The notes under the pieces were generated by a model. That model did not search any database. It was given only the letters and a program-made list of their open reading frames with translations, and had not been told where the DNA came from. Shown here piece by piece: positions 1 through 8,397 of a stretch of 64,000 bases of DNA. Location: positions 1 to 64,000 of the forward strand of contig CANJXC010000009.1 in NCBI GenBank assembly GCA_947478845.1. Reading direction: 5' to 3'. This DNA comes from Spirochaetales bacterium (GTDB lineage: Bacteria; Spirochaetota; Spirochaetia; JABEVK01). The position numbers and the translations under genes are program-made. Position 1 is the stretch's first letter, and the number at the start of each line of letters is the position of its first letter.

Positions 1-48
1 TAAACCAAAAGAATCCTTTCAGCGTTCTTGAAAAGTGGATGTCATGTT

Positions 49-116
49 CTGAACTCATCGCAATCTTCCTCGTAGTGGATCTTAACTCAAAGCGCCGAAG
101 GCGTCCACCTAACTCA
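49..116. repeat. Three short direct repeats beside integrase remnant
   Basis: The motif C-T/C-N-AACTCA occurs at 49-57, 81-89 and 108-116, spaced 27-32 bases. The first two copies are each preceded by AGTGGAT (34-40 and 74-80). No open frame of note covers the first 170 bases. The repeats lie on the 3' side of the integrase fragment and slightly resemble core boxes of integron attC sites. I cannot fold a convincing attC, so this may be chance. Confidence 0.3.
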
Positions 117-174
117 ATTTAGCCTGAACGGCATAGTTCAGATAGGAAGTCAGCTCGCCCCCGCCAGTGCCCAC

Positions 175-405
175 TTACACTGCCCGCAAAACACGGTAAT
201 TCCCCCAGCAGCCAGCGCTTCCCTCATCGGAGCGAGTAGATAGGCCGTTCCACATATCCTGTCGTATCAGTCCAGTGAGCTGCAAGTTAGGCTCGAGAAA
301 GTTCAGCAAGAGTTTGACCTCGTCGCGGGTGAGAACATTGGGAAGACGAATGGGACGTTTGGCCCGGTCCAAATTGCCCAGCGACTGCACATCGCGGCCC
401 AACAC
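175..405 (-). pseudogene. Integron-type tyrosine recombinase remnant
   Basis: The 76-codon frame (GTG at its 5' end) contains a block of about 40 residues typical of integron integrases (IntI). It has VLGRDVQSLG, then RAKRPIRLPNVLTRDEV and a short LL-LE helix, which is the linker from the N-terminal SAM-like domain into the start of the catalytic domain. After LTGLI the similarity stops and unrelated residues lead to a stop codon. The catalytic Arg, His and Tyr motifs are all absent and the N-terminal domain is missing upstream, so the gene is truncated at both ends and not functional. It abuts the 3' end of typA. A generic XerC/D or phage integrase is possible, but RLP-VLTRDEV is most characteristic of IntI. 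Confidence 0.6.
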
Positions 406-425
406 GCGGCACCATGCTCGTGGCC

Positions 426-442
426 AGGGGGTTCGACCCCCT
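426..442. other. GC hairpin downstream of typA, tRNA T-arm-like
   Basis: AGGGGGT-TCG-ACCCCCT is a perfect 7-bp inverted repeat starting 7 bases beyond the typA stop codon. GGGGG-TTCGACC-CCCTC also has the layout of a tRNA T-arm, but no matching acceptor 5' strand, D-arm or anticodon arm is visible upstream. It could be a typA terminator lacking a U-tract, or the 3' remnant of a tRNA used as an integration site by the neighbouring recombinase. Confidence 0.4.
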
Positions 443-448
443 CCCTAC

Positions 449-2287
449 CTACACCCCGTCGTTCAGTTTCTTACTGTGCTGCTTCCGTTCGGCGATAGCC
501 AAATATTGTTTGCGCAGGCGCAAATTTTTTGGGGTCACTTCGAGCCACTCGTCGTCGCGCAAAAAATTCAGGCTGGCTTCGAGGGTCATGGGCTTCACGG
601 GGGTGAGCAAAATGTTGTCGTCTTTGCCCGCGGAGCGCATGTTGGAGAGCTTCTTCTCCTTGCACACGTTGATGTCGAGGTCGAGGTCGCGATTGTGTTC
701 GCCCACGATCATGCCTTCGTAGCACTTGTCGCCGGGAACCACAAAGATCCGTCCACGGGGTTCGAGGTGAAAAATGCCGTAGGCCACGGCTTCGCCCTGG
801 CGGTCGCACACGAGCGAGCCGTTGTTGCGGCTAGGGATCTCCCCGCGGTAGGGTTCGTAGCCGGCGAGGTAGCTGTTCATCAGGCCGGTGCCCTTGGTGT
901 CGGTGAGGAACTCATCCCGGTAGCCAATGAGCGAGCGACTGGGGGCCGAAAACTCGAGGCGGACGCGGCCGGAACCGTGGTTCACCATGTTGGTCATGCG
1001 GCATTTGCGCATCGAGAGCTTCTCGGTGACGATGCCGGTATAGCTTTCTTCGCAGTCGATGAACAGGTGCTCTATGGGTTCGTGTTTCTTGCCGTCGATT
1101 TCCTTCATGATGACGCGGGGACGCCCGACGCAGAACTCATAGCCTTCGCGGCGCATGGTTTCGATGATGATGGCCATCTGGAACTCGCCGCGACCCTTAA
1201 CGGTGTAGTTTTCTTTGTCGCTAGACTGCTCGACGCGGATGCTCACGTTGCGCAGGCTTTCTTTCACCAGACGCTCGTGGATCTTGCCGGGCTGCACGTA
1301 CTTGCCTTCCAGACCGGCGTAGGGGCCGTTGTTGCGGTAAAAGTTCATGGCTACCGTCGGTTCGTCGACGGTGAGGCGGGGAAGGGCTTCGGGGCGTTCC
1401 TTGTGGCATATGGTGTCGCCAATTTTTACGTTTTCGATACCGCTGAGGATGCAGATATCGCCGGGACGGATTTCATTGGTCTCGGCGAAACCAATGCCCG
1501 AATACGTTTGCAGCTTGGTCACCTTGAGGTTGGTGGCCTTGCCGTCTTCGCCGAGCAGAACCAAAGGCTCGCCGGTCTTCACCGAACCGTTGGCCACGCG
1601 GCCAACGCACAAACGGCCCATATAGTCGCTGTAGTCGAGGTCGCTGACCATCATCTGGAAGGGGGCCTCTGGGTCGTAATGCGGGGCCGGCAGGCTTTCA
1701 ACAATGGCATCAAACAGGGGGTGCAGGTTGGTCCCCGGAACCTTGAGCTCTTTCTGGGCAATGCCCTGCCGGCCAATGGCGTAGTACACCGGAAAGTCGA
1801 GCTGGTCTTCGTGGGCGTCTAGGTCGATGAACAGGTCGTAGACTTCGTTGAGAACTTCCTGAGGGCGTGCGTCCTGGCGGTCAATCTTATTAATAACCAC
1901 AATGACCTTGTGCCCTTTTTCGAGGGCCTTTTTGAGCACAAAGCGCGTTTGGGGCAGGGGGCCCTCGCTGGCATCGACGAGCAAGATCACACCGTTGACC
2001 ATGCTCAGAGCACGTTCTACCTCTCCGCCAAAGTCGGCGTGGCCCGGGGTGTCGATGATGTTGATCTTGGTGCCCTTCCACGTGATGGAGCAGTTTTTGG
2101 CGCTGATGGTGATTCCGCGCTCTTTTTCAAGGTCGCCACGGTCCATGACGCGCTCGGCCACGTCCTGGTTTTCGCGGAAGGTTCCGGATTGTTTGAAAAG
2201 GGCATCCACGAGCGTGGTTTTGCCGTGGTCGACGTGGGCGATGATGGCGATGTTGCGCAAAGAGTCGTTGGTCGCGTGAGCTTTCAT
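449..2287 (-). CDS. typA: TypA/BipA ribosome-associated GTPase
   Basis: A translational GTPase of the EF-G superfamily that binds ribosomes and acts in ribosome assembly and stress adaptation. The protein is about 612 aa, the usual TypA length. The G domain comes first, with AHVDHGKTT (P-loop), the RGITI switch region, [14 protein letters not shown] and NKIDR. EF-G-like domains follow, then the TypA-specific C-terminal domain with [14 protein letters not shown] and GEHNRD. I chose the ATG giving [18 protein letters not shown] because it places the P-loop at the family's normal distance. The frame stays open six codons further upstream, but without family similarity. No Shine-Dalgarno is seen; a TATTGT hexamer lies 9 bases before the ATG. 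It is transcribed alone, and the intact stop is TAG. Confidence 0.95.
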   Translation of the reverse strand: MKAHATNDSLRNIAIIAHVDHGKTTLVDALFKQSGTFRENQDVAERVMDRGDLEKERGITISAKNCSITWKGTKINIIDTPGHADFGGEVERALSMVNGVILLVDASEGPLPQTRFVLKKALEKGHKVIVVINKIDRQDARPQEVLNEVYDLFIDLDAHEDQLDFPVYYAIGRQGIAQKELKVPGTNLHPLFDAIVESLPAPHYDPEAPFQMMVSDLDYSDYMGRLCVGRVANGSVKTGEPLVLLGEDGKATNLKVTKLQTYSGIGFAETNEIRPGDICILSGIENVKIGDTICHKERPEALPRLTVDEPTVAMNFYRNNGPYAGLEGKYVQPGKIHERLVKESLRNVSIRVEQSSDKENYTVKGRGEFQMAIIIETMRREGYEFCVGRPRVIMKEIDGKKHEPIEHLFIDCEESYTGIVTEKLSMRKCRMTNMVNHGSGRVRLEFSAPSRSLIGYRDEFLTDTKGTGLMNSYLAGYEPYRGEIPSRNNGSLVCDRQGEAVAYGIFHLEPRGRIFVVPGDKCYEGMIVGEHNRDLDLDINVCKEKKLSNMRSAGKDDNILLTPVKPMTLEASLNFLRDDEWLEVTPKNLRLRKQYLAIAERKQHSKKLNDGV

Positions 2288-2296
2288 AGATGGCCT

Positions 2297-2302
2297 ACAA
2301 TA
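2297..2302 (-). promoter_or_regulatory. Candidate -10 of typA
   Basis: TATTGT on the minus strand ends 9 bases before the typA ATG, with no Shine-Dalgarno between, so the predicted transcript would have almost no 5' leader. The matching -35 is poor. Confidence 0.35.
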
Positions 2303-2422
2303 CAATGCTCTGGCGACTCATGTCTGCCCCTGACCGGCATAGGCAAGTATTGGCAGGCTCTGTTGCTTCGGGAGATGGATTTGAGTCCGTATTGACCTAG
2401 GAATGTCCCCGCTTTGATGGGA

Positions 2423-3739
2423 TCATTTCTTTTCCCTCTCCGCCACGATGGATTTCACCCGCTCGTCAAAGTCTGGGTATTTGAGCCGCAACTCGGAAAA
2501 ATCATGCTTCGAGAGTTGATAGCCGGTACCATAGGTCACTGCCCGGATGCTGGCGTTGCGGCGCTCATCTTTGACCAACGCTGTTTCACCAAAAACCGAC
2601 CCTGCACCTAAGGTTGCCACTTCGTTGTCTTTGACAATCACCTTCAAGCTGCCCGAGGTGAGAAAATACATGCAGTCGCCGTGCTCGCCTTGACGAATCA
2701 CGTATTCCAAAGGCAGAAACACCCGTGCCCGCAGCATTTGCACCGCTTCGCGGATGAAGAGCTCATCGGCATCCTTGAACAGGTCCACCTTCTCGATCAG
2801 TTTTCGGTTCTGGTGCATCAGAATTTCCATGCTCAGACTCGAAGGAAGGTCTTCAAGGATGCTTCTCTCGGAAATGGATTTTGTTTGTTGCCAAAGGTAG
2901 CTGTAGTAGTCTCTTACCCGTTCCTGAAGGTTAAAGGGCACCTTGTGGGCCCGCAAAAAGGCATTGACCCCTTCCATGTGCTTCTGATAAGTGGCCCTCG
3001 CCACATCAATGTTTTGAACCAGGCTCGTAACGTTGGCAATCATGTAGGTGTACATACCAACTCCGAAGATTTCAACCACAATTGTGTAGAAAATTTGCTG
3101 GTTGGAGTCGTGATCCGGCCCGTAATCCCCGTACCCGATGGTCGCGATCGTGGTGGTTACCCAATAAAACGACCGAAGGTACTGGTCGAAATAGGGGCGC
3201 TCACTCTCTGAGCCACCAATAAGAACCCAGCCGAGCGCCATAAAGTGGATAGCCTGGCTGAACCAATACCCGAAGGAAATCAGGCGGATAACAGCAGGGC
3301 TCAGACCAAGGGCCTCCTGCAATTCGTTGAACAGGCGCACGGCTTTCAGCAGTTTGATCAGCGTCAGAGCTTGGAGGCCCAAGTAGATCTGTACGCCCAG
3401 TGGATCGGTGGGAACTTTGCCGTAAATCAGCACGGGAATCGACTCAAAGGGGAAGAAAGCCAGGACGTCAATGATGAACCAAGTATGGAAATAGTGGGCG
3501 CGGATTTCGGCAAAGGTGTCGAGGCGGAGGTGACCGAGCTTGATTTTCACGAGAAAGCCCATGACGATGTCGAGCAGAAACAGAGTGTTGAGAAAATAGT
3601 AGAGAATGTCGGCCTGAAACGTACGGAACACGAGTCGGTAAGTAATCAGAAAGGAAAAAACCAACACCGTGAGGAGAATTAGGAGATCCCAAGCCATTTT
3701 GATGGGGCTGTTGTGCGCAATAGGTCTCAGGATGGGCAT
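2423..3739 (-). CDS. Cyclic-nucleotide-gated potassium channel
   Basis: A 438-aa integral membrane channel. Several hydrophobic segments lie between about residues 18 and 175, and the next stretch carries the pore helix and selectivity filter TTIATIGYGD (about 196-205), the K+ signature. A last membrane helix (about 215-238) and a C-linker lead into a cyclic-nucleotide-binding domain at about 320-420, whose phosphate-binding cassette FGETA...RNA is intact. The S4-like segment around residues 120-140 has only a few basic residues (K129, K132, R135), so strong voltage sensing is doubtful. It most resembles bacterial CNG/HCN-like channels of the MloK1 type. It is monocistronic and divergent from the Nudix gene. 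A second cyclic-nucleotide-binding protein lies at 38.6 kb. Confidence 0.9.
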   Translation of the reverse strand: MPILRPIAHNSPIKMAWDLLILLTVLVFSFLITYRLVFRTFQADILYYFLNTLFLLDIVMGFLVKIKLGHLRLDTFAEIRAHYFHTWFIIDVLAFFPFESIPVLIYGKVPTDPLGVQIYLGLQALTLIKLLKAVRLFNELQEALGLSPAVIRLISFGYWFSQAIHFMALGWVLIGGSESERPYFDQYLRSFYWVTTTIATIGYGDYGPDHDSNQQIFYTIVVEIFGVGMYTYMIANVTSLVQNIDVARATYQKHMEGVNAFLRAHKVPFNLQERVRDYYSYLWQQTKSISERSILEDLPSSLSMEILMHQNRKLIEKVDLFKDADELFIREAVQMLRARVFLPLEYVIRQGEHGDCMYFLTSGSLKVIVKDNEVATLGAGSVFGETALVKDERRNASIRAVTYGTGYQLSKHDFSELRLKYPDFDERVKSIVAEREKK

Positions 3740-3745
3740 TTAACA

Positions 3746-3791
3746 ATACTAGTGCATGCCTTAATGGATTGTAACATCGGTGTTGTACACT
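3746..3791. promoter_or_regulatory. Divergent -10 elements, channel and Nudix genes
   Basis: On the minus strand TAGTAT (3746-3751) ends 6 bases before the channel ATG. On the plus strand TACACT (3786-3791) ends 6 bases before the Nudix ATG. Neither gene has a usable Shine-Dalgarno, since AAGGA before the Nudix ATG is too close. Both would give leaderless mRNAs. The -35 elements are weak. Confidence 0.45.
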
Positions 3792-3797
3792 AAGGAA

Positions 3798-4331
3798 ATG
3801 ACACCCCCTAGCTCCCCTTTCCACTACTGTCCGGCCTGTGGCCTCAAGGGCATTGAGTTTCTGCGCCAAAAGGAGTTTCGTTGCGCGGCCTGCGGCTTCC
3901 GTTATTTCCACAGCGTCGCAACCGCCGTCGGTGCCCTTTTGATGCACGACGGCAAAGCCCTTTTCATCGAGAGGGCCCTCGAACCCTCCAAGGGTAAACT
4001 CGGGTTGGCGGGAGGTTTTGTTGACCCAGGCGAGAGGGCTGAGGAGGCGCTGGCCCGTGAAGTGCGCGAGGAGGTTGGCGGCGAGGTCGGGGTTCCCGAA
4101 TTGCTCACCTCTTTTCCCAATCAATACTCGTTTCGCACAGCCTGGTACCACACCTGTGATTTCTACTTCAGGGCCGACCTATTAACCCCGCCCGACCGAC
4201 TCATCTCGGACCCCAAGGAAGTGGCAAGCCTGGTTTGGCTAGAGCCCCGTGATGTGAATCCCGACGACCTGGCTTTTTCTTCGCTTCAAGCGTTCTGGCG
4301 GTTCTTGCTGTCCAGCGGTCGCTTGGAGTAG
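3798..4331 (+). CDS. Zinc-ribbon Nudix hydrolase
   Basis: A nucleoside-diphosphate-linked pyrophosphohydrolase of about 177 aa. An N-terminal zinc ribbon with CPACG and CAACG precedes the Nudix fold. The Nudix box is intact: GGFVDPGE followed seven residues later by REVREEVGG. This architecture (zinc ribbon plus Nudix) resembles NudC/NADH pyrophosphatase-like and related Nudix enzymes, but the protein is shorter than NudC, so the substrate is uncertain. I chose ATG 3798 over GTG 3780 because TACACT sits exactly 6 bases before the ATG, as at other genes here. It is followed 9 bases later by a membrane-protein gene and appears to head a five-gene plus-strand run. Confidence 0.85.
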   Translation: MTPPSSPFHYCPACGLKGIEFLRQKEFRCAACGFRYFHSVATAVGALLMHDGKALFIERALEPSKGKLGLAGGFVDPGERAEEALAREVREEVGGEVGVPELLTSFPNQYSFRTAWYHTCDFYFRADLLTPPDRLISDPKEVASLVWLEPRDVNPDDLAFSSLQAFWRFLLSSGRLE

Positions 4332-4340
4332 AGTCATTTC

Positions 4341-5084
4341 ATGTTTCCGTTTGCCATCAAGAAAGCTTTCTTTGACCTGTGGGATCAGCTGTTTGTCGCG
4401 CTTCTGATCAACTTTGTTTTCACCACGGTTTTGCTTGGAACTGCCTCCTTACCTTTTTTCTTCCCCGTCGGCATGACGATTTGCCTTTTGGTAGCTGGAG
4501 TCGCGAGCCACTTTGCCAAAGACCTAGCTGTGGCAGGTTCGGTGCGCTTGCTGGATGCCTGGAACCACTTCAAGGCGTCTTGGAAAGTTTCACTGGTTTC
4601 TGCCGTGGCCTGGATTCTCATCTTTTCCGGTTTTCTGGTGGGTGTGCCGTTTTACGAGCAGATGAACAGTTGGGTCGGTATGGGCTTCGGTGTCCTGCTG
4701 TTTTGGCTGGCCTTTTTCCTTACAGGGATGAGTCAGTACTTGCCGGGACTAGGTGGTCAGGTCGGCGGTAGTCTGCGATCTCTGGCTCGCAAGAGCTTTA
4801 TGCTGTTCATGGCGCACCCGCTGCTGTCGCTTATTCTGTTCGCCGTGACTCTGGTGTTCGTCGTGCTCTCGGTGGTGACTCTCGGCTTCTTCCCGGGCAT
4901 CGTTGGGATTTTTCTTTGGTTGCAGGTGGGCTTCAGGTTCCTGTTGCTGCGCTATGAGTGGCAAGAAAAGAATCCGGCTTGGGACAAGAAGAAACCTCTG
5001 CCCTGGAAGGAAATCCTTGCCGATGACCTAGAAAGGCTTGGTCCCCGGACTCTGCGCAACATGATCTTCCCTTGGAAAGACTGA
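4341..5084 (+). CDS. Polytopic membrane protein, unknown function
   Basis: A 247-aa protein with about five or six hydrophobic segments spread over residues 15-205 and a charged C-terminal tail ending in RTLRNMIFPWKD. I do not recognise a characterised family. The tail motif (ILADDLERLGPRTL, then IFPWK) looks conserved and may be a family hallmark. It sits between the Nudix gene and the MFS transporter with very short gaps, so it is probably co-transcribed. No catalytic motif is visible. Confidence 0.7.
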   Translation: MFPFAIKKAFFDLWDQLFVALLINFVFTTVLLGTASLPFFFPVGMTICLLVAGVASHFAKDLAVAGSVRLLDAWNHFKASWKVSLVSAVAWILIFSGFLVGVPFYEQMNSWVGMGFGVLLFWLAFFLTGMSQYLPGLGGQVGGSLRSLARKSFMLFMAHPLLSLILFAVTLVFVVLSVVTLGFFPGIVGIFLWLQVGFRFLLLRYEWQEKNPAWDKKKPLPWKEILADDLERLGPRTLRNMIFPWKD

Positions 5085-5089
5085 CAGCT

Positions 5090-6403
5090 ATGTTTCGTGC
5101 CAAACACCTCTTGGGTTTCCTTGAGCCGGTCGCAGACTTGCAGGCTCGCCGGACCCTCGCCCTTTCAGTGCTGGATGGCGCGATTTGGGCGCTGATGTTC
5201 GGTCTGGCCGAAAACTACCTGGTTCCCTTTGTGTTGTTTTTTGGAGCCACGGTGTTTCAGGTGAGCCTTTTGCAAGGCTTGGCGCAGCTGACCACCGGGG
5301 CGTCGCAGCTGGCAGGTTCGGTGCTCGTTCAACGGGGGGCGTCCCGCCGTCGTCTGGCCATGGGCGCGGTCACTGTACAGGCCGTAATGTGGGTGGTCAC
5401 GTTCGTAGCTACCCTGGTGACCGGCAGCGCTTGGGTGGGTATTGGTCTGTACTGTTTTGGGTTGTTTTTTGCCAACCTCGGTGGTCCCGGTTGGGTCAGT
5501 TGGATGACTGAGCTTGTGCCGGCCGACCTACGGGGGCACTACTGGTCGTACCGGAACCGCTTGATTGGCTTTGTACAGCTCGCGGCCATTCTGGCGGCAG
5601 GCTGGTTCCTCGACCTAGCCAAGGGCCAGCATTGGGAGTCGGTGGCTTACGGAGTGCTTTTCAGTGTGGCGACCGTGATCCGCTTGGGAAGTATCGTGGT
5701 GCTGCGGATACAGCATGAGCCCGAACTTCCCCGCACCGAGGATTCGCGCCAAATGACCTTTTTTGCCTTCCTGCGCGACCTTCCACGCACCAACTTTGGG
5801 CGCTTTGTTCTCTACTATATGGCCTTGAACTTCGCGCTGGTGATGATTTATCCCCTCATGCAGGTGCACCTGCTCAAGAACCTTGGGGTGACCTACGAGC
5901 AGTATTCTTGGGTGACAATGGTCTTTACCGTGGCCACCTCCGTGTTTCTGCCGTATTGGGGACCCTTGGCAGATAGGTTCGGCAACCGGCGCATCCTATT
6001 GGTATCGGCCGCGTTTTTGCCCCTGATTGCCCTGGGTTGGGTCTTTATCACCGACTGGCGACTTCTGATTGTCGTTCAGCTTCTAGGCGGGTTTCTGGCA
6101 GGCGGTGTGATGTTGTCGGCCAACAATTTTGTCTTCGACGCCATTGCTCCCGAGCACCTTCCCAAAACTTGGGCCTACTACACAGTGGTAACTATGTTGG
6201 CGAGCTTCGCCGGGTCGGTAGTTGGCGGTGCGGTGGCTGAATATTTGGGCAACGAAAAGATTTCCTGGTGGGGCATGGGGCCCCTTCCGCTCGTGTTTCT
6301 GCTCACTTCGCTCCTTCGCCTGCTGTTCCTTTTTCTCGGGAGAACTTTCGTGGAGGTGCGGCCCGTTTCACACCCTCAGGGCTGGAGGTCCTGGCTCCCG
6401 TGA
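5090..6403 (+). CDS. Major facilitator superfamily transporter
   Basis: A 437-aa inner-membrane carrier with about twelve hydrophobic helices in two six-helix halves. The loop DRFGNRRILLVSA after helix 8 is the MFS motif-A-like signature of the second half. The start is ATG 5090, with GGAAAG about 10 bases upstream; a TTG 18 bases earlier is less likely. The stop codon overlaps the GTG of the next gene (GTGA), which suggests translational coupling with the ABC permease. The substrate cannot be read from the sequence. Drug or nutrient export and import are both possible. Confidence 0.85.
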   Translation: MFRAKHLLGFLEPVADLQARRTLALSVLDGAIWALMFGLAENYLVPFVLFFGATVFQVSLLQGLAQLTTGASQLAGSVLVQRGASRRRLAMGAVTVQAVMWVVTFVATLVTGSAWVGIGLYCFGLFFANLGGPGWVSWMTELVPADLRGHYWSYRNRLIGFVQLAAILAAGWFLDLAKGQHWESVAYGVLFSVATVIRLGSIVVLRIQHEPELPRTEDSRQMTFFAFLRDLPRTNFGRFVLYYMALNFALVMIYPLMQVHLLKNLGVTYEQYSWVTMVFTVATSVFLPYWGPLADRFGNRRILLVSAAFLPLIALGWVFITDWRLLIVVQLLGGFLAGGVMLSANNFVFDAIAPEHLPKTWAYYTVVTMLASFAGSVVGGAVAEYLGNEKISWWGMGPLPLVFLLTSLLRLLFLFLGRTFVEVRPVSHPQGWRSWLP

Positions 6404-7221
6404 CATCTGGGCCAATTTACCCCAAGAGGACCGAAAGGGCGCCGTGGCCGTGGTGGCTTGTCACCATTGTGGTCCTAGGAGCGACTGGCCTTGTCTCTGC
6501 GCTGTCGAGCCCCAAGTCGCGGGTGATTTTCGAGGTCACCCTGTCCGGAGTCGGTATCACCGTGCTGGTGGCCGTGGTTGCCTACCTGATCAGCCTTGTG
6601 CTGGGTTTGGGGCTGGCGCTCTTGAAAAGCAGTCCGTGGCGATTAGTCCGGGAAGCAGCAACGTTTTACATCGAACTCATGCGCGGCCTGCCCATGCTGG
6701 TGATTCTCTATTACATCGCTTTTGTTGCCACCCCTGTATTGGCTGGCATCCTCAACGTTGTGCTTTACCCCCTGCAGGCCCTAGGCTGGATGGAGCCCCT
6801 ATCGGCGCGGAACATTGACTTCACCACCCGCGCGGTAACCGCCCTCACCTTGGGATATTCGGCCTTTCTGGCGGAGGTGTTTCGCGCCGGAATCGAAAGT
6901 GTCGACAAAGGGCAGACGGAGGCCGGCTTGGCGCTGGGAATGAGCCGCTGGCATACACTACGTCACATCGTGCTGCCACAGATGCTGCGAAACGTGCTGC
7001 CAGCGCTGGTCAATGAGTCGGTAGCGATGGTGAAAGATTCCTCGCTGGTGTCTGTGCTCGGGGTGCAAGACATTACCCAGATGGGCAAGGTTTACGCCGC
7101 CAGCACCTTCCAGTTTTTTGAAACCTACAACGCGGTGGCGTTTTTCTACCTCTGCCTCACCATTTCTCTCTCGCTCGCGGCACGGGTGCTCGAGCAGCGG
7201 TTGGGTCGTTCGCGGCGCTGA
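6400..7221 (+). CDS. Polar amino-acid ABC transporter permease
   Basis: A 273-aa inner-membrane subunit of the HisM/GlnP/GltK family. Five or so membrane helices are visible, with the family's ELMRGLPMLVILYY segment and the EAA loop EAGLALGMSRWHTLRHIVLPQ that docks the ATPase. It starts at a GTG overlapping the MFS stop (GTGA), with GGAGG 11 bases upstream. The matching binding protein and ATPase are not adjacent or elsewhere in this window, so partners must be encoded elsewhere. The SAM hydrolase gene follows after 21 bases. Confidence 0.88.
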   Translation: MTSGPIYPKRTERAPWPWWLVTIVVLGATGLVSALSSPKSRVIFEVTLSGVGITVLVAVVAYLISLVLGLGLALLKSSPWRLVREAATFYIELMRGLPMLVILYYIAFVATPVLAGILNVVLYPLQALGWMEPLSARNIDFTTRAVTALTLGYSAFLAEVFRAGIESVDKGQTEAGLALGMSRWHTLRHIVLPQMLRNVLPALVNESVAMVKDSSLVSVLGVQDITQMGKVYAASTFQFFETYNAVAFFYLCLTISLSLAARVLEQRLGRSRR

Positions 7222-7242
7222 CGCCGTTCAAAAGGAGTCCTT

Positions 7243-8088
7243 ATGGCGCAAGCCCTCGTTTTTCAAACCGATTTCGGCCTTGCCGACGGCGCTGTGAGCG
7301 CCATGCATGGGGTAGCTCACCAGGTTGACCCCCAGCTCAAGGTGAACAATCTTACCCATGAGATTCCACAGTACGACATTTGGGAGGCCAGTTACCGCTT
7401 GGTGCAGACTATCAGTTACTGGCCGTCAGGAACCGTTTTTGTGAGCGTGGTTGACCCCGGTGTGGGTAGCCAGCGCCGCAGCCTAGTAGCCCGCACCAAA
7501 AACGGCCAGCTGGTCGTCACCCCGGATAACGGCACCCTGACCCACGTCAAGTTGTTGCTGGGCTTAGAGAAAGCCTGGCTGCTGGATGAATCCGTACACC
7601 GTCTGAAGGGCTCTGAACTCAGCTACACCTTTCATGGCCGCGACGTCTACGCCTTTGCAGGAGCCCGACTGGCCTCAGGACAGATCCGCCCCGAGGAGTT
7701 GGGAGCCGAAGTGCCAGTCGAATCGGTGGTGGAGCTCGACCACCTGCCTGCCGTTTACGAGGCTGGTTCGGTGCGCGGTACGGTTGATACCCTTGATGTG
7801 CGTTTTGGCAGCCTTTGGTCGAATATTCCCCTTGCGCTTTTCCAGCGCCTTGGAGTGGCTTATGGCCAGCGCGTCGAGGTGTCCATCCGTAACGATACCC
7901 GGGAACTCTACCGGAACAGCATGGTTTTTGTTAAATCGTTCGCCTCGGTGCATATTGGTGAGCCTTTGGTGTACATCAACAGCTTGCTCAATGTCGCAGT
8001 GGCCATTAATCAAGGCTCCTTTGCCCGCGCCTACAACATCGGCACGGGCCTGAGCTGGAAGTTGGCCCTCAGCAAATCCGACCGATAA
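7243..8088 (+). CDS. S-adenosylmethionine hydrolase (DUF62 family)
   Basis: A 281-aa member of the SAM hydroxide adenosyltransferase family, which cleaves S-adenosylmethionine with water to adenosine and methionine; fluorinases and chlorinases are relatives. Family marks are the N-terminal FQTDFG, VVDPGVGSQRR, TPDNG and the FHGRDVYAF block. The C-terminal beta-barrel half runs from about residue 165. It lacks obvious halogenase insertions, so the hydrolase reaction is the likely one. A strong Shine-Dalgarno (AAAAGGAG) lies before the ATG. It closes the run that includes the MFS carrier and the amino-acid permease, which could move products such as methionine or adenosine (inference). Confidence 0.88.
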   Translation: MAQALVFQTDFGLADGAVSAMHGVAHQVDPQLKVNNLTHEIPQYDIWEASYRLVQTISYWPSGTVFVSVVDPGVGSQRRSLVARTKNGQLVVTPDNGTLTHVKLLLGLEKAWLLDESVHRLKGSELSYTFHGRDVYAFAGARLASGQIRPEELGAEVPVESVVELDHLPAVYEAGSVRGTVDTLDVRFGSLWSNIPLALFQRLGVAYGQRVEVSIRNDTRELYRNSMVFVKSFASVHIGEPLVYINSLLNVAVAINQGSFARAYNIGTGLSWKLALSKSDR

Positions 8089-8104
8089 ACTTGGTGAAAA
8101 CTTA

Positions 8105-8150
8105 TCAAGAGATCTTGACATCATAGCATCAATTTGTTTATGCCTTGATG
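8105..8150 (+). promoter_or_regulatory. vapBC promoter with two inverted repeats
   Basis: A -35 TTGACA (8115-8120) is overlapped by the palindrome TCAAGA-GA-TCTTGA (8105-8118). A second inverted repeat, CATCAA (8127-8132) and TTGATG (8145-8150), brackets the -10 region (TTATGC, 17 bases after the -35). The right arm ends just before the ATG. This fits autorepression by the antitoxin or the toxin-antitoxin complex. Confidence 0.55.
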
Positions 8151-8151
8151 T

Positions 8152-8397
8152 ATGAGAACGACGTTAACTCTGGAAGATGATATCATCGTCTTGCTGGAAC
8201 GGCGGCGAGTCGAACAAAAGGTTTCGTTTAAAGAGGCTGTAAACCAAGCGCTCCGCCGTGGTCTTGCCCAAGACGACCAGGAGCCAACGGGGGTGGCCTA
8301 TTCAACGCCCGTAGTTTCGCTGGGTAAGGCGCACCTGCCCAACCTTGACCGGGTATCCGAGGTTTTGGCGTTAGTCGAAGGCGAAGGTTTGCGTTGA
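8152..8397 (+). CDS. vapB: VapB-type antitoxin
   Basis: An 81-aa protein. The N-terminal 45 residues (MRTTLTLEDDIIVLLERR..FKEAVNQALRRGL) have the ribbon-helix-helix pattern of VapB antitoxins that bind DNA. The remaining tail should wrap the toxin. Its TGA stop overlaps the TTG start of the PIN-domain toxin, the usual translational coupling of such pairs. No Shine-Dalgarno is seen, and the transcript is predicted to have a very short leader. Likely autoregulated through the palindromes upstream. Confidence 0.85.
   Translation: MRTTLTLEDDIIVLLERRRVEQKVSFKEAVNQALRRGLAQDDQEPTGVAYSTPVVSLGKAHLPNLDRVSEVLALVEGEGLR

Noticed and set aside
380-460. A tRNA gene ending at the GGGGGTTCGACC motif
   Set aside because: The T-arm pattern is good, but no acceptor 5' strand complementary to the 3' end and no anticodon arm can be found in the preceding 70 bases.
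275-1822. A 515-codon open frame antisense to typA
   Set aside because: It lies wholly opposite the conserved GTPase gene, shows no recognisable domain and is the expected shadow of a GC-rich gene.
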